From positions 726,192-790,191 of the forward strand of contig CAJTXT010000001.1 in the NCBI GenBank assembly GCA_910583875.1: 64,000 nt of DNA, in the 5' to 3' direction. The stretch's first letter is position 1, and each line of letters opens with the position of its first letter. Position numbers and translations under genes: made by a program. This stretch comes from an uncultured Vampirovibrio sp. Its GTDB lineage: Bacteria; Cyanobacteriota; Vampirovibrionia; Gastranaerophilales; Gastranaerophilaceae. The notes beneath the pieces are model-generated. The model was not told the DNA's origin and did not search any database. It saw nothing but the letters and a program-made list of their open reading frames with translations. This document shows positions 1 through 8,281 of the stretch, piece after piece.

Positions 1-1076
1 GCTTCTGATAATGTAATTGGATATCCTGCTTCTGTAATAATTTCAAATATGGCTGTTTTACCTGATTGAGAAGTAAATCCAATTTTTTCATCGTCTTTTC
101 TGCCGATAAGTGACGGATGAATTGGTCTATATGCGCCTTTCTTCATATCTTTTGTTTTAACAGCGCCGTCTTGGTGTATTCCGCTTCTGTGAGCAAGTGC
201 TTCTGGTCCTATTAATGGAGCTTTTTCATAAATCTGAACATTTGACATATCAGAAATAATTAATGCAAGTTCATAAATCTTAGCCAAGTTTAAAGGAACC
301 TCAACATCTGAATTATGAAGGGCAACAGCGACTTCATACATATTTGTATTACCCGCACGTTCGCCTAAACCGTTTAATGCACATTCTAATTGAACAGCGC
401 CTGCAAAATAGCTTTCTACAGTTACTGCTGTTGCCATTCCAAGGTCATTATGGTTGTGAACCGATATTATTATATCTTTTGGCAATGCCGTATAAACTTT
501 TTCGACAAGGTCAACAAATTTCTTAGGACGTGTACGTTCTACTGTATTTGGCAGATTAATAACATTAGCCCCTGCTTTAACAACTTCTTGAAGAGTATCA
601 ATTACAAAATCAATATTTTCGTGGCAGTCGCCAAAGTGTTCAACAGAAAATTGAACTTCACCTTTTTTGCCCATAATGTTTCTTGCAAAACTAACTGCTT
701 CAATTGCTTGTTTACGTACTTCTTGCGGTGATTTGTTTAAAACATATTCCATATTAAATGGGCTCATAGCAATAAACATATGAATTCTTTGCTTTTCTGC
801 TGCTTTAATTGCTTCTGCTGCTTTTTTAATATCATGTTCAACACATCTTGCAAGTGCTGAAATAACAATATTATTTGGTGAAATTTTTGCTAATCTTGAG
901 CAGGCTTCAAAATCCATTTCAGAAGCTGCTGCAAAACCTACTTCAACACCTTGTACACCGAGTTCAACCAAATGATTAAATATTAATTCTTTTTCTTGAG
1001 TATTCCATGGCTTTTTTAAAGACTGATTTCCGTCACGAAGTGTAATATCATAAAAAAACGGTTGTCTGTTTTGCAT
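1..1076 (-). CDS. leuA: 2-isopropylmalate synthase (partial, C-terminus off the left edge)
   Basis: Enzyme of the DRE-TIM metallolyase superfamily that condenses acetyl-CoA with 2-oxoisovalerate in the first committed step of leucine synthesis. I translated the minus strand from the ATG at 1074-1076 (preceded by AAGGAG); the frame stays open for 358 codons to the window edge. Visible motifs are TLRDGNQS near residue 12, the metal-binding HNHND stretch in the middle and SGIHQDG further on, all in the order expected for this family. The C-terminal leucine-regulatory domain lies outside the window. Homocitrate or citramalate synthase are related alternatives that the missing C-terminus would help to exclude. 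The gene is divergent from purB with a 67-bp shared promoter region. Confidence 0.85.
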   Translation of the reverse strand, partial: MQNRQPFFYDITLRDGNQSLKKPWNTQEKELIFNHLVELGVQGVEVGFAAASEMDFEACSRLAKISPNNIVISALARCVEHDIKKAAEAIKAAEKQRIHMFIAMSPFNMEYVLNKSPQEVRKQAIEAVSFARNIMGKKGEVQFSVEHFGDCHENIDFVIDTLQEVVKAGANVINLPNTVERTRPKKFVDLVEKVYTALPKDIIISVHNHNDLGMATAVTVESYFAGAVQLECALNGLGERAGNTNMYEVAVALHNSDVEVPLNLAKIYELALIISDMSNVQIYEKAPLIGPEALAHRSGIHQDGAVKTKDMKKGAYRPIHPSLIGRKDDEKIGFTSQSGKTAIFEIITEAGYPITLSE

Positions 1077-1090
1077 AGATTACTCCTTTA

Positions 1091-1119
1091 TTGAACTCTT
1101 TATTCTGTTATTGTAGAAT
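1091..1119 (+). promoter_or_regulatory. sigma-70 promoter of purB
   Basis: TTGAAC at 1091-1096 and TAGAAT at 1114-1119 are separated by 17 bp and sit 24 bp before the purB start. Confidence 0.65.
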
Positions 1120-1143
1120 AAAATTTGTAAAAAAGGAAGAATT

Positions 1144-2436
1144 ATGATTGAGAGATATTCAAGAGATGAAATGAAGAAAATTTGGGATTTAGATTCTAAA
1201 TTCCGCTACTATCTTGAAACGGAGCTTGCAGTTTGCAAGGCTTATAATAAACTCGGTCAAATTCCGGATGAAGCCTTAAATGATATTATCTCAAAAGCGG
1301 ATTTTTCGGTTGATAGAATTGATGAAATTGAAAGAGAAGTCCATCATGATGTTATTGCTTTTTTAACTAATGTTAATGAAAATGTTGGAGAAAATTCCCG
1401 CTATATCCACATGGGAATGACAAGTAGTGATGTTATTGATACGGCTTTAGCTCTTCAAATGCGTGATGCAGGCAAAATAATTCTTGATGATATTAATAGT
1501 CTGCTTGAAGCATTAAAAGAGAAAGCAAAGGAACATAAAGAAACGATTTGTATCGGTCGTTCTCATGGTATTCACGCAGAACCAATGACTTTTGGCGTTA
1601 AGATATGCGGTTGGATAGATTTATTTGAACGTAATAAAAGAAATTTTGAAAAAGCATTGAATGAAGCTAATGTTGGACAGATTTCAGGTCCTGTAGGTAC
1701 TTATAGTAATATCAGTCCTGAAATTGAAAAACTTACTTGCGAATTTTTAGGCTTAAAACCTGCAAAATTTTCAACACAGGTTATTGCCCGTGATATTCAT
1801 GCTCAATATTTACAATCACTTGCTTTAATTGCTTGCGTAATTGAACAAGTGGCGGTTGAATTAAGACACCTTCAAAGAACAGAGGTTTTAGAGGTCGAAG
1901 AAGGTTTTTCTAAAGGACAAAAAGGTTCTTCTGCTATGCCTCACAAGAAAAATCCTATCTCTGGTGAAAATTTATCGGGTTTAGCGAGAGTTGTACGTTC
2001 AAATTCTCTTGCTGCAATGGAAAATATTCCTTTATGGCATGAAAGAGATATCTCTCACAGCAGTGTTGAAAGAATTATTTTCCCCGATTCAACAATATTA
2101 GTGGATTATATGCTTTCACGTCTTGAGAAAACAATCAAAAATTTAGTTGTTCATAAAGACAATATGCTTAAAAATACCAACCTTTTTGGCGGAATTGTAT
2201 TTTCACAAAAAGTTTTACTAACGCTTTGTTCAAAAGGTTTATTAAGAGAAGATGCCTATAAACTTGTACAAAAGAATGCACTTGATGCCTTTAACAATCA
2301 TGGAAGTTTTATTGATAATCTTTTAAACGATAAAGATGTGCTTGAACACTTAAGTGTTGATGAAATTAAGCAATGTTTTAATATTGAAGATTATTTGAAA
2401 AATATTGATAGTATTTATAGAAAATTTGAAATATAA
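1144..2436 (+). CDS. purB: adenylosuccinate lyase
   Basis: Cytosolic fumarase/aspartase-superfamily lyase acting twice in purine synthesis: it releases fumarate from SAICAR and from adenylosuccinate. The 430-residue length is normal. The superfamily signature SSAMPHKKNP is at residues 262-271 with the mobile catalytic serine loop; GMTSSDVIDT is at 91-100 and GRSHGIHA, with catalytic His141, at 138-145. The start is supported by AAGGAAG 5-11 bp upstream. It stands alone, divergent from leuA and convergent with the DUF2997 gene, with a giant hairpin in the gap between the two 3' ends. Confidence 0.97.
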   Translation: MIERYSRDEMKKIWDLDSKFRYYLETELAVCKAYNKLGQIPDEALNDIISKADFSVDRIDEIEREVHHDVIAFLTNVNENVGENSRYIHMGMTSSDVIDTALALQMRDAGKIILDDINSLLEALKEKAKEHKETICIGRSHGIHAEPMTFGVKICGWIDLFERNKRNFEKALNEANVGQISGPVGTYSNISPEIEKLTCEFLGLKPAKFSTQVIARDIHAQYLQSLALIACVIEQVAVELRHLQRTEVLEVEEGFSKGQKGSSAMPHKKNPISGENLSGLARVVRSNSLAAMENIPLWHERDISHSSVERIIFPDSTILVDYMLSRLEKTIKNLVVHKDNMLKNTNLFGGIVFSQKVLLTLCSKGLLREDAYKLVQKNALDAFNNHGSFIDNLLNDKDVLEHLSVDEIKQCFNIEDYLKNIDSIYRKFEI

Positions 2437-2443
2437 TATTTTA

Positions 2444-2551
2444 AAGAAAACTTGAAAGCTGTATAGATTTTATTTTTTCGTCCTGTGTTTTCGCGATACC
2501 TAAAAACAATGGACTTCAAAAATAAAATCTATACAGCTTTCAAGTTTTCTT
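2444..2551. repeat. Family A giant hairpin, copy A1
   Basis: Two 34-nt arms (2444-2477 and 2518-2551) are perfect reverse complements and flank a 40-nt core at 2478-2517. The core, here on the minus strand, is the family A core: outer helix GTCC/GGAC, inner helix TGTTTT/AAAACA and loop TAGGTATCGCG. The arm sequence is not found at the other copies. It fills the gap between the convergent purB and DUF2997 genes, reaching the first base of the DUF2997 stop codon. It could act as a two-way terminator, but there is no clean T-run. Confidence 0.9.
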
Positions 2552-2769
2552 CAAAAAGAAATGTCATTAATATCATTATTATAGTTATATTCAACAGTTT
2601 CTTCTGCTTCATAATATTCATTTGTATATTCTGTTTTTTGAACTTTTTCGCCTGCAAGAATTTCCATCATCTCAACATAATCAAGACATTTTTTCCCTTT
2701 GATTCCAACTGTTTCCATTTTAATTTCACCATTTGGAAGAAGTTTTATTTTAAGCTGTTTTTTTGCCAT
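2551..2769 (-). CDS. DUF2997-family small protein
   Basis: A 72-residue protein whose first 40 residues resemble DUF2997: a lysine-rich strand, the LPNGEIKMETVGIKGKKC turn and an acidic helix. The C-terminal 30 residues are strongly acidic and Tyr/Asn-rich. No biochemical role is known to me. In cyanobacteria such proteins are encoded next to DUF1257 (Ycf35), as here: its ATG lies 1 bp past the stop of the ycf35-like gene, so the two are almost certainly co-translated. Last gene of the ycf46 operon. Confidence 0.7.
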   Translation of the reverse strand: MAKKQLKIKLLPNGEIKMETVGIKGKKCLDYVEMMEILAGEKVQKTEYTNEYYEAEETVEYNYNNDINDISF

Positions 2770-2770
2770 T

Positions 2771-3283
2771 TTAATCCTCCAAATTTATCGTTAAAACAAT
2801 AGTGTTATCATCAAGAATTTCTTCTTCTTCAATTTCAAGATTTTGGGCTTCAAGATTTTCTTTTATCTTGTTATATGAAATTTCTTGAACATTTGAACAA
2901 TATTCTGAATTTATGTCAGCTATAAAATTATTTATGTTTTTATCATCATTATACGAAATAATAACTTTATACGGTAAATAAGGCAGTTTAAAAAACTCAA
3001 GATGAAATGCTTCACAATCACAGGTTATATTTGAATTATCATCAAGTATATTAGTAGCACCATGTTCAATTAGAGTCTTTAAAAGAGTATCTTTATCCAT
3101 AAAATTGGTATCAAATTCTTTATTGAAAATTTTACTTGTTACATCTTCAGAAAGATGTATAAAGGAATTTTCTGTATTATTTATACTGTTTAAAGAATTT
3201 TTTATATCAATAGCAGTATTTATAACCGTTGGTATTATTGTGTATAGTAATGCAAAAGGCAGGACTGTTATGCTAACGGACAT
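2771..3283 (-). CDS. Ycf35-like DUF1257 protein
   Basis: A 170-residue protein. Its C-terminal half, with SEYCSNVQEISYNKIKEN followed by an acidic stretch and DDNTIVLTINL, matches the usual end of DUF1257/Ycf35 proteins (a conserved Tyr, a helix, then a 'dNtI.L.l' strand). The first 25 residues are hydrophobic and could be a membrane anchor or signal, which is not typical of Ycf35. It sits 10 bp after ycf46 and 1 bp before the DUF2997 gene. Function is unknown; operon position suggests a partner or client of the Ycf46 ATPase. Confidence 0.6.
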   Translation of the reverse strand: MSVSITVLPFALLYTIIPTVINTAIDIKNSLNSINNTENSFIHLSEDVTSKIFNKEFDTNFMDKDTLLKTLIEHGATNILDDNSNITCDCEAFHLEFFKLPYLPYKVIISYNDDKNINNFIADINSEYCSNVQEISYNKIKENLEAQNLEIEEEEILDDNTIVLTINLED

Positions 3284-3293
3284 TATTACTCCT

Positions 3294-4913
3294 TTATATA
3301 TCTAGTCTTCTTCCGCCGCGTGATAATGTAATATCATTTGGGCTTTGGTCATTATCGTATGTTTTAATACTATCTTTTGATGAAGCACAAACAGCTCTGA
3401 CATTTGCCCATTCACGTATTGCTAAAATTTGTTCTTTTTGAGTAGTTGACAGTGGAACTGTATTTTCAATTGCTTTATCAAAGTCTGTTAATTCTAATGC
3501 TCTGTTTTCAAAGAAAGCGTCGCAAAGAGCAGTAATTACAACCTGTTCAATCTCTGAACCTATAAAACCTTCTGTTTTCATTGCAAGTGAATGAACTAAA
3601 TTTTTATCATCAGGTTTTACTTTTGAGCAGACTTCTTCATCTTTTAATCTTTTTGTAAGGTGAACTTTAAAAATTTCTTCACGTTCTGTTAGTGTTGGTA
3701 AATCTACAAAGAAAATCTCATCAAAACGACCTTTTCTTAATAGTTCAGGTGGCAGTTTGTTTATGTTATTTGCTGTTGCAATAACAAAAACCGGGGCTGT
3801 TTTTTCTTGCATCCAAGTTAAGAATGTGCCGAATATTCTTGAAGAAACTCCGCTGTCATTGCTTGAAGAAACTCCGTTTAATCCTTTTTCAATTTCATCA
3901 ACCCAAAGAATTGCAGGTGCGACTGCTTCAACAGTTGCAATGGCTTTTCGCATATTTTCTTCAGAACTTCCTACTATACCGCTAAAAATTTTACCTAGGT
4001 CCAATCTAAGCAGCGGCAATTGCCAGATTGTACTCATTGCTTTTGCGGTTAAACTTTTTCCGCAGCCTGGTATTCCTGTAACAAGAACCCCTTTGGGAGC
4101 TGGAATACAATATTTCTTAGCTCGTTCAGACCAGGAATTATTTCTTTTCAACAGCCATTTTTTTAAGTTATCCAAACCGCCGATATCATTTATTCCCAAA
4201 TCACTTTGAACATATTCAAGCATGCCTGTTTTGCGTATAACCTGCATTTTTTCTTCTAAAATAATTTTTATGTCATCTTTATTTAATTTACCGTCTTGAA
4301 CCATTGCAAGCGCAAAAGCATTTTCCGCTTCTTGCATAGTAAGACCAAGAGCGGCTTTGCATAATTTTTCTTTATCATCTTCTGTTAGTGTATCTGTATT
4401 TATACGTTTATTCATAGACAACATTTTGTTTAAACGCTCTTTTATATCTTCTAACTTTGGAAGCGGGAAGTCATATATAACTATATCTTTTTGAAGTGAT
4501 TCCGGTATTGTTAATTCCGGTGAAACAAAAATTACACTTTTTCTTACGCTATTTGTTTTTAGTGTCGGAATTAAATCACGTAAAGAACGTATTATTGCAT
4601 TATCGGCAGGACGCTGGCGGTTGCCGAAAAATACGTGAAAGTCATATAATATGAAAAGAGAATCCTTTTCATATTTTTCAATAAATTCTATTAGTTTTGC
4701 AGGAGAAGTTGTATTTGCAATTTCTTTATCACCATTTTTTAGTCCTGCTGCTTGTGTCCAAACAAAAACTTCACGCGGGAATTTAATTTGGGCTGTATTA
4801 GCTGCAACTTGTTTTATAAACTTTGTTACTCTGTCTTCTTCGTAAGTTGATATATAAATATAGGGAAAGCGTGCTTTTAAAAGATTTGAGAGTTTTTTTG
4901 TATCATTTTCCAT
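3294..4913 (-). CDS. ycf46: Ycf46-like AAA+ ATPase
   Basis: A 539-residue protein with the Ycf46 layout: an N-terminal domain beginning LLKARFPYIYISTYEEDR, then a helical linker, then one AAA+ module. Walker A is GIPGCGKS (280-287), Walker B ILWVDEIE (335-342), followed by sensor 1 (IATANN) and the RKGRFDEIFF arginine-finger region. Ycf46 is conserved in cyanobacteria and red-algal plastids; its substrate here is unknown. It heads an operon with the ycf35-like and DUF2997 genes. Probably an ATP-driven remodelling factor; the family call is firmer than any function. Confidence 0.85.
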   Translation of the reverse strand: MENDTKKLSNLLKARFPYIYISTYEEDRVTKFIKQVAANTAQIKFPREVFVWTQAAGLKNGDKEIANTTSPAKLIEFIEKYEKDSLFILYDFHVFFGNRQRPADNAIIRSLRDLIPTLKTNSVRKSVIFVSPELTIPESLQKDIVIYDFPLPKLEDIKERLNKMLSMNKRINTDTLTEDDKEKLCKAALGLTMQEAENAFALAMVQDGKLNKDDIKIILEEKMQVIRKTGMLEYVQSDLGINDIGGLDNLKKWLLKRNNSWSERAKKYCIPAPKGVLVTGIPGCGKSLTAKAMSTIWQLPLLRLDLGKIFSGIVGSSEENMRKAIATVEAVAPAILWVDEIEKGLNGVSSSNDSGVSSRIFGTFLTWMQEKTAPVFVIATANNINKLPPELLRKGRFDEIFFVDLPTLTEREEIFKVHLTKRLKDEEVCSKVKPDDKNLVHSLAMKTEGFIGSEIEQVVITALCDAFFENRALELTDFDKAIENTVPLSTTQKEQILAIREWANVRAVCASSKDSIKTYDNDQSPNDITLSRGGRRLDI

Positions 4914-4931
4914 TGTTATGCCTTTTTGTTT

Positions 4932-4960
4932 ATTATAGCAAATTATTTTAAAATCATAAA
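4932..4960 (-). promoter_or_regulatory. promoter of the ycf46 operon
   Basis: On the minus strand TTTATG (4955-4960) and TATAAT (4932-4937) are 17 bp apart, about 18 bp before the ycf46 ATG. The -35 lies inside the left arm of hairpin A2. Confidence 0.5.
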
Positions 4961-5058
4961 ACTGTTGGGAAATTTAGTTTCGAAGTCCATTGTTTTTAGG
5001 TATCGCGAAAACACAGGACGAGAAACTAAATTTCCCAACAGTTTTATGATTTTAAAAT
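4945..5058. repeat. Family A giant hairpin, copy A2
   Basis: Perfect 37-nt arms at 4945-4981 and 5022-5058 around a 40-nt family A core (4982-5021). The right arm runs through the stop codon of the NrdG-like gene (5044-5046) and its last four codons. The left arm overlaps the ycf46 -35 region. The inverted copy therefore contains sequence that is coding on the other side. Confidence 0.9.
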
Positions 5059-5625
5059 TTTTAATTTTTCCTGCAATTTATCAAAATCGCCCATTCCGTT
5101 TATAAATAGGACTCCGTTTTTTTTAACATTAATTTCTATTTTATTTTTATATTCCTCTAAAATATTTTTATTAAACCTATCTGTTAAAAAATAGTAATTT
5201 TGATTTTTAGAGCCAACCCAAGGACGTGAGAAGTCTTTTTGTGATTCATCAAATTCACCGTCTATTAATAAATCTATGTTAGAAAGAATGGAAGCGTGTT
5301 TTTCTTTTATATCTTCATATTTATTCCCCGTAAAGCATACAACTGAAAGTCCTGCTTTTTTAATATTCTCGCAAAGAAATTCTAAGGCTTGAGATTGTTC
5401 AAACGGTTCTCCGCCAAGAAAAGTAACCCCGTCAATTCCTTTTGTATTAAGAATATCTTTCAGAAGTTCTTCAACTTCATATTTTTTACCTGCATTAAAA
5501 TCCCAAGTATCTTTTGCGAAGCAGCCTTTGCAATGTTTTGAACAGCCTTGAAACCAAATACAATACCTGGTTTTAGGACCTTCAACTTTTGTTTGTTTTA
5601 AGATTCTATATATCTTAACTTTCAT
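5044..5625 (-). CDS. NrdG-like radical SAM activating protein
   Basis: A 193-residue single-domain radical SAM protein. The 4Fe-4S motif is C28-x3-C32-x2-C35 (CSKHCKGC), preceded by the RYCIWFQG stretch typical of class III ribonucleotide reductase activases, with GGEPF at 71-75 for SAM binding. It would generate a glycyl radical on a partner enzyme such as NrdD, but no partner is in the window. A pyruvate formate-lyase-type activase is the alternative. It follows the HhH gene without a gap (its ATG directly abuts that gene's stop position), and its 3' end forms part of hairpin A2. Confidence 0.75.
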   Translation of the reverse strand: MKVKIYRILKQTKVEGPKTRYCIWFQGCSKHCKGCFAKDTWDFNAGKKYEVEELLKDILNTKGIDGVTFLGGEPFEQSQALEFLCENIKKAGLSVVCFTGNKYEDIKEKHASILSNIDLLIDGEFDESQKDFSRPWVGSKNQNYYFLTDRFNKNILEEYKNKIEINVKKNGVLFINGMGDFDKLQEKLKILKS

Positions 5626-6366
5626 TTATAAATCTATTATTCTTTCATTTTCACTTTTATTTGAATCTTTTATTTCGTACTCTTTTACACAAATTAAGTT
5701 GTTTAATTGCTTTTGAAAATGAGGTTTGATTTTCATTTCTTTGTATAATTCATCAACAGTTTTGAACCCGCTGTGCAAATCTCTATATTCAATAATCTTT
5801 TTAGCTAAAATAACATTAATTCCAGGCAAATCTGTAATTTCTTCTTCTGTTGCTTGATTTATATCAAGTGATTCGTCTGATAAATATGGCGTTTTTTGTG
5901 CTTCTATTTTTGTTCCTTTTTGTATTTCTATTTGTTCTGTTTTAAAATAGTACTGCATTGCTGCTGCTACTCTATCATAGGTAGAATTTTCATTGAAAGA
6001 AAAACAAATATTATCAAACGTTTCTTCAAAGAGATTATCGGCACAAAAGGTTTCCATTGAATATTGTTTGTACCAATCTAATGTTGTAATTCTTTTCTTA
6101 TTTCTATTTTCATAACATTTAATTATCTTGTGTTTATAATCATATATAAGAATAAGATTTTTATTTCTTAATTTATAATAACCTTTTTCTTTTGTAAGAT
6201 ATGATTTACAAGCTTTGAAAGCACTCCGGCGTCTTAAATATAATCTTAAAAAATCAATATATTTATTTCTGTTATAACCGTCAGAAGCATCTAAACGAAA
6301 ATTTATCTCCTCTCCAATTGAAAAGATAGCTAACAAAAATATAAGTATAAAAAAAATTAATCTCAT
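5626..6366 (-). CDS. membrane-anchored helix-hairpin-helix protein (ComEA-like C-terminus)
   Basis: A protein of about 246 residues. A hydrophobic N-terminal segment (MRLIFFILIFLLAIF) suggests a signal anchor, so the ATG at 6364-6366 is preferred over an in-frame GTG 15 bp upstream; neither has a clear ribosome site. The middle 130 residues are unrecognised. The C-terminal 60 residues form a ComEA-type double HhH (INQATEEEITDLPGINV and the following KKIIEYRD...GFKTVDEL), a fold that binds DNA non-specifically. A surface DNA-uptake role is possible, but ComEA proteins are normally shorter. Between the SGNH genes and the NrdG-like gene. Confidence 0.6.
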   Translation of the reverse strand: MRLIFFILIFLLAIFSIGEEINFRLDASDGYNRNKYIDFLRLYLRRRSAFKACKSYLTKEKGYYKLRNKNLILIYDYKHKIIKCYENRNKKRITTLDWYKQYSMETFCADNLFEETFDNICFSFNENSTYDRVAAAMQYYFKTEQIEIQKGTKIEAQKTPYLSDESLDINQATEEEITDLPGINVILAKKIIEYRDLHSGFKTVDELYKEMKIKPHFQKQLNNLICVKEYEIKDSNKSENERIIDL

Positions 6367-6384
6367 ATTTTTATTATACACATG

Positions 6385-7347
6385 TCAATTTAAATTTAAA
6401 CGCTCAATAATTTTAGGTGTTAACATATCCCATGCTGCTTCTGTAGGATGATAATTATCTTGCATTTGCCATTTTTCAGTTCTTAAATCTTCGTTTGTTA
6501 AATCTTTTGTAGAAGTTACTATAAAACCTTCTTTTTCAAGCTTTTGGGTTAGTTGTTCTTTATATGGAATTTCCCAGTCTTCATATAAAATAATGTAAAA
6601 ATTAATTTTTTTATTCCAATGTTTTTCGAGTTCGTTTTTTGCTTCTTTGAAGTACAATACAGACAAATCTGTTAATTTATCAGCGTTTTTAGGGTTGTTA
6701 ATAAACTTAGCCGCATTTATGTGATTGAAATATTTTATTGTATACAAAGAATAAATAAAATTTAAAAAATTATTTTTATGGTTATATTGATGCAGTTTAT
6801 TATTTTTTTGTGAAAAATGAGGAAGAATATGAAGATCTAAAATATCAAAATAACGAATTAGTGATCGTCTGTAATGATCTCCAATCATTATATAAATTAC
6901 AGTATCTGTCATAGGAACATCTTCATAAAATATGGGAGAAAGGGTTTGCATATACATGTGCTGGAAACTTCCGCCAGATATTGCTCTATTATATACAGGT
7001 CTTTTTAATATATTTGAAAGTTTTGCACTAAAAATTTGCTCTTGATTTAAATACTGACCAAATGCATATGAACAGCCAAATAGAACAATAGGTTTTGTAT
7101 TTTTATATTGAAGCCCGTCAGGAAGTCTGCCTGAATATAGATTATTTTCGCCATTGAAAAAATTTTTTAAATCAAGAATATAGCCGGGTAAATATGGCAT
7201 ATACTTAAATTTATTTATCTTATATATTTTAGGATGTGTCTTATAATAATTATTTGCATAAATTTTATATATAATTAAATCGCTTGCAAATATTATTAAT
7301 GAGAAAAATATTATATTAAAAATTATTATTTTAAGAACTTGTTTCAT
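6385..7347 (-). CDS. SGNH-hydrolase-like membrane-anchored protein, paralogue 3
   Basis: A 320-residue protein with an N-terminal transmembrane segment (residues 5-30) and an SGNH/GDSL-like domain. Block I is FGCSYAFG with the candidate nucleophile Ser93; block V is DNYHPTEAAWD with the Asp-His pair at about 297/300. Related cell-envelope enzymes add or remove acyl groups on glycans, but the substrate here cannot be read. Third of three tandem paralogues transcribed 8281-side first; the gap to its neighbour is 7 bp. Confidence 0.6.
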   Translation of the reverse strand: MKQVLKIIIFNIIFFSLIIFASDLIIYKIYANNYYKTHPKIYKINKFKYMPYLPGYILDLKNFFNGENNLYSGRLPDGLQYKNTKPIVLFGCSYAFGQYLNQEQIFSAKLSNILKRPVYNRAISGGSFQHMYMQTLSPIFYEDVPMTDTVIYIMIGDHYRRSLIRYFDILDLHILPHFSQKNNKLHQYNHKNNFLNFIYSLYTIKYFNHINAAKFINNPKNADKLTDLSVLYFKEAKNELEKHWNKKINFYIILYEDWEIPYKEQLTQKLEKEGFIVTSTKDLTNEDLRTEKWQMQDNYHPTEAAWDMLTPKIIERLNLN

Positions 7348-7354
7348 TTTTAAC

Positions 7355-8281
7355 CTATAAGTTTAATTTTTTTACAAGTTTGGGAACTAATAAATCCCAT
7401 GCTTTTTCATTTGGATGTACATCATTTTTAATTCTATATTCATTTTCATAAAGATGTTTGCCTGTTAGTTCATAACTTCCTATAATAATAAAGCCTTGTT
7501 TTTCAAGCTCGTTCCATCTCTCAGTATTATAGTACCAGCTATCCGGATTTTCTTCATATTTTAATATAACTATTTTACTGTTTGGAAATTTTTCTTTTGC
7601 AATTTGTTGAGCTTTTAGAAAATGCAGCTTCATAAAATCAAAGTTTTTATCATAACTATTATGATTATATTTGTATTCTGCATATTTATTTTGCAAGTAT
7701 CTAACTATTGCCGAATGTTCAAATATATAATATTTATGTTTTATTTCTTTTAATCCTTGTGGTGTTTCTTTATATCTGATGTCTAAATAAGCATTATTAT
7801 CTGTAGAAAAATATCTGTATAAACGATTAATATGATTTTCAATAAAAACAAATATTATATATTCCGGATCTTTAACTTCTTTATTAATTTCAAATTTTTC
7901 TAAAATGTATGGAAAATATTGGACTCCTAAACTTGAGATTGATTGGTTGTATACACTTCTTTCTGCCTTTGTTGCTAGTTTGTATGTAAAAGCTTGATTT
8001 TCTTCTAGTAGATATCCATATCCAAACGAACAACCCAATATTAAAATTGGAGGTTTATTTGTGTTTTGTATTGTATTTCTAAAATAATTTTGGGATTTAA
8101 GTTTTTTATATGTGTCATCAAATTGTTTTATTTTTGATGCTTTAATATATAAGTTCCAATGAAAAATATTGTTAGAATCATGGCTATATTTGTTTTCAAT
8201 AGAATTAAAAAGACAAAAATCAAATATTAAAAATAACCAAATAATAAGAGTAAAATTTAATACAATAATTTTTATTTTCAT
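7355..8281 (-). CDS. SGNH-hydrolase-like membrane-anchored protein, paralogue 2
   Basis: A 308-residue protein with an N-terminal membrane segment (residues 5-25), block I LGCSFGYG with Ser85 and a C-terminal NDVHPNEKAWD block with Asp287/His289. It is clearly paralogous to both neighbours but is the most diverged: the region between blocks shares little beyond a YxFSTDNNAYL-type aromatic-rich stretch. Its start codon shares one base with the stop of the upstream paralogue, so translation is probably coupled. Confidence 0.6.
   Translation of the reverse strand: MKIKIIVLNFTLIIWLFLIFDFCLFNSIENKYSHDSNNIFHWNLYIKASKIKQFDDTYKKLKSQNYFRNTIQNTNKPPILILGCSFGYGYLLEENQAFTYKLATKAERSVYNQSISSLGVQYFPYILEKFEINKEVKDPEYIIFVFIENHINRLYRYFSTDNNAYLDIRYKETPQGLKEIKHKYYIFEHSAIVRYLQNKYAEYKYNHNSYDKNFDFMKLHFLKAQQIAKEKFPNSKIVILKYEENPDSWYYNTERWNELEKQGFIIIGSYELTGKHLYENEYRIKNDVHPNEKAWDLLVPKLVKKLNL

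Noticed and set aside
2444..2551. Long hairpins as ordinary Rho-independent terminators
   Set aside because: Arms of 34-49 bp with a conserved centre and no regular T-run are not normal terminators, though they may still stop transcription.
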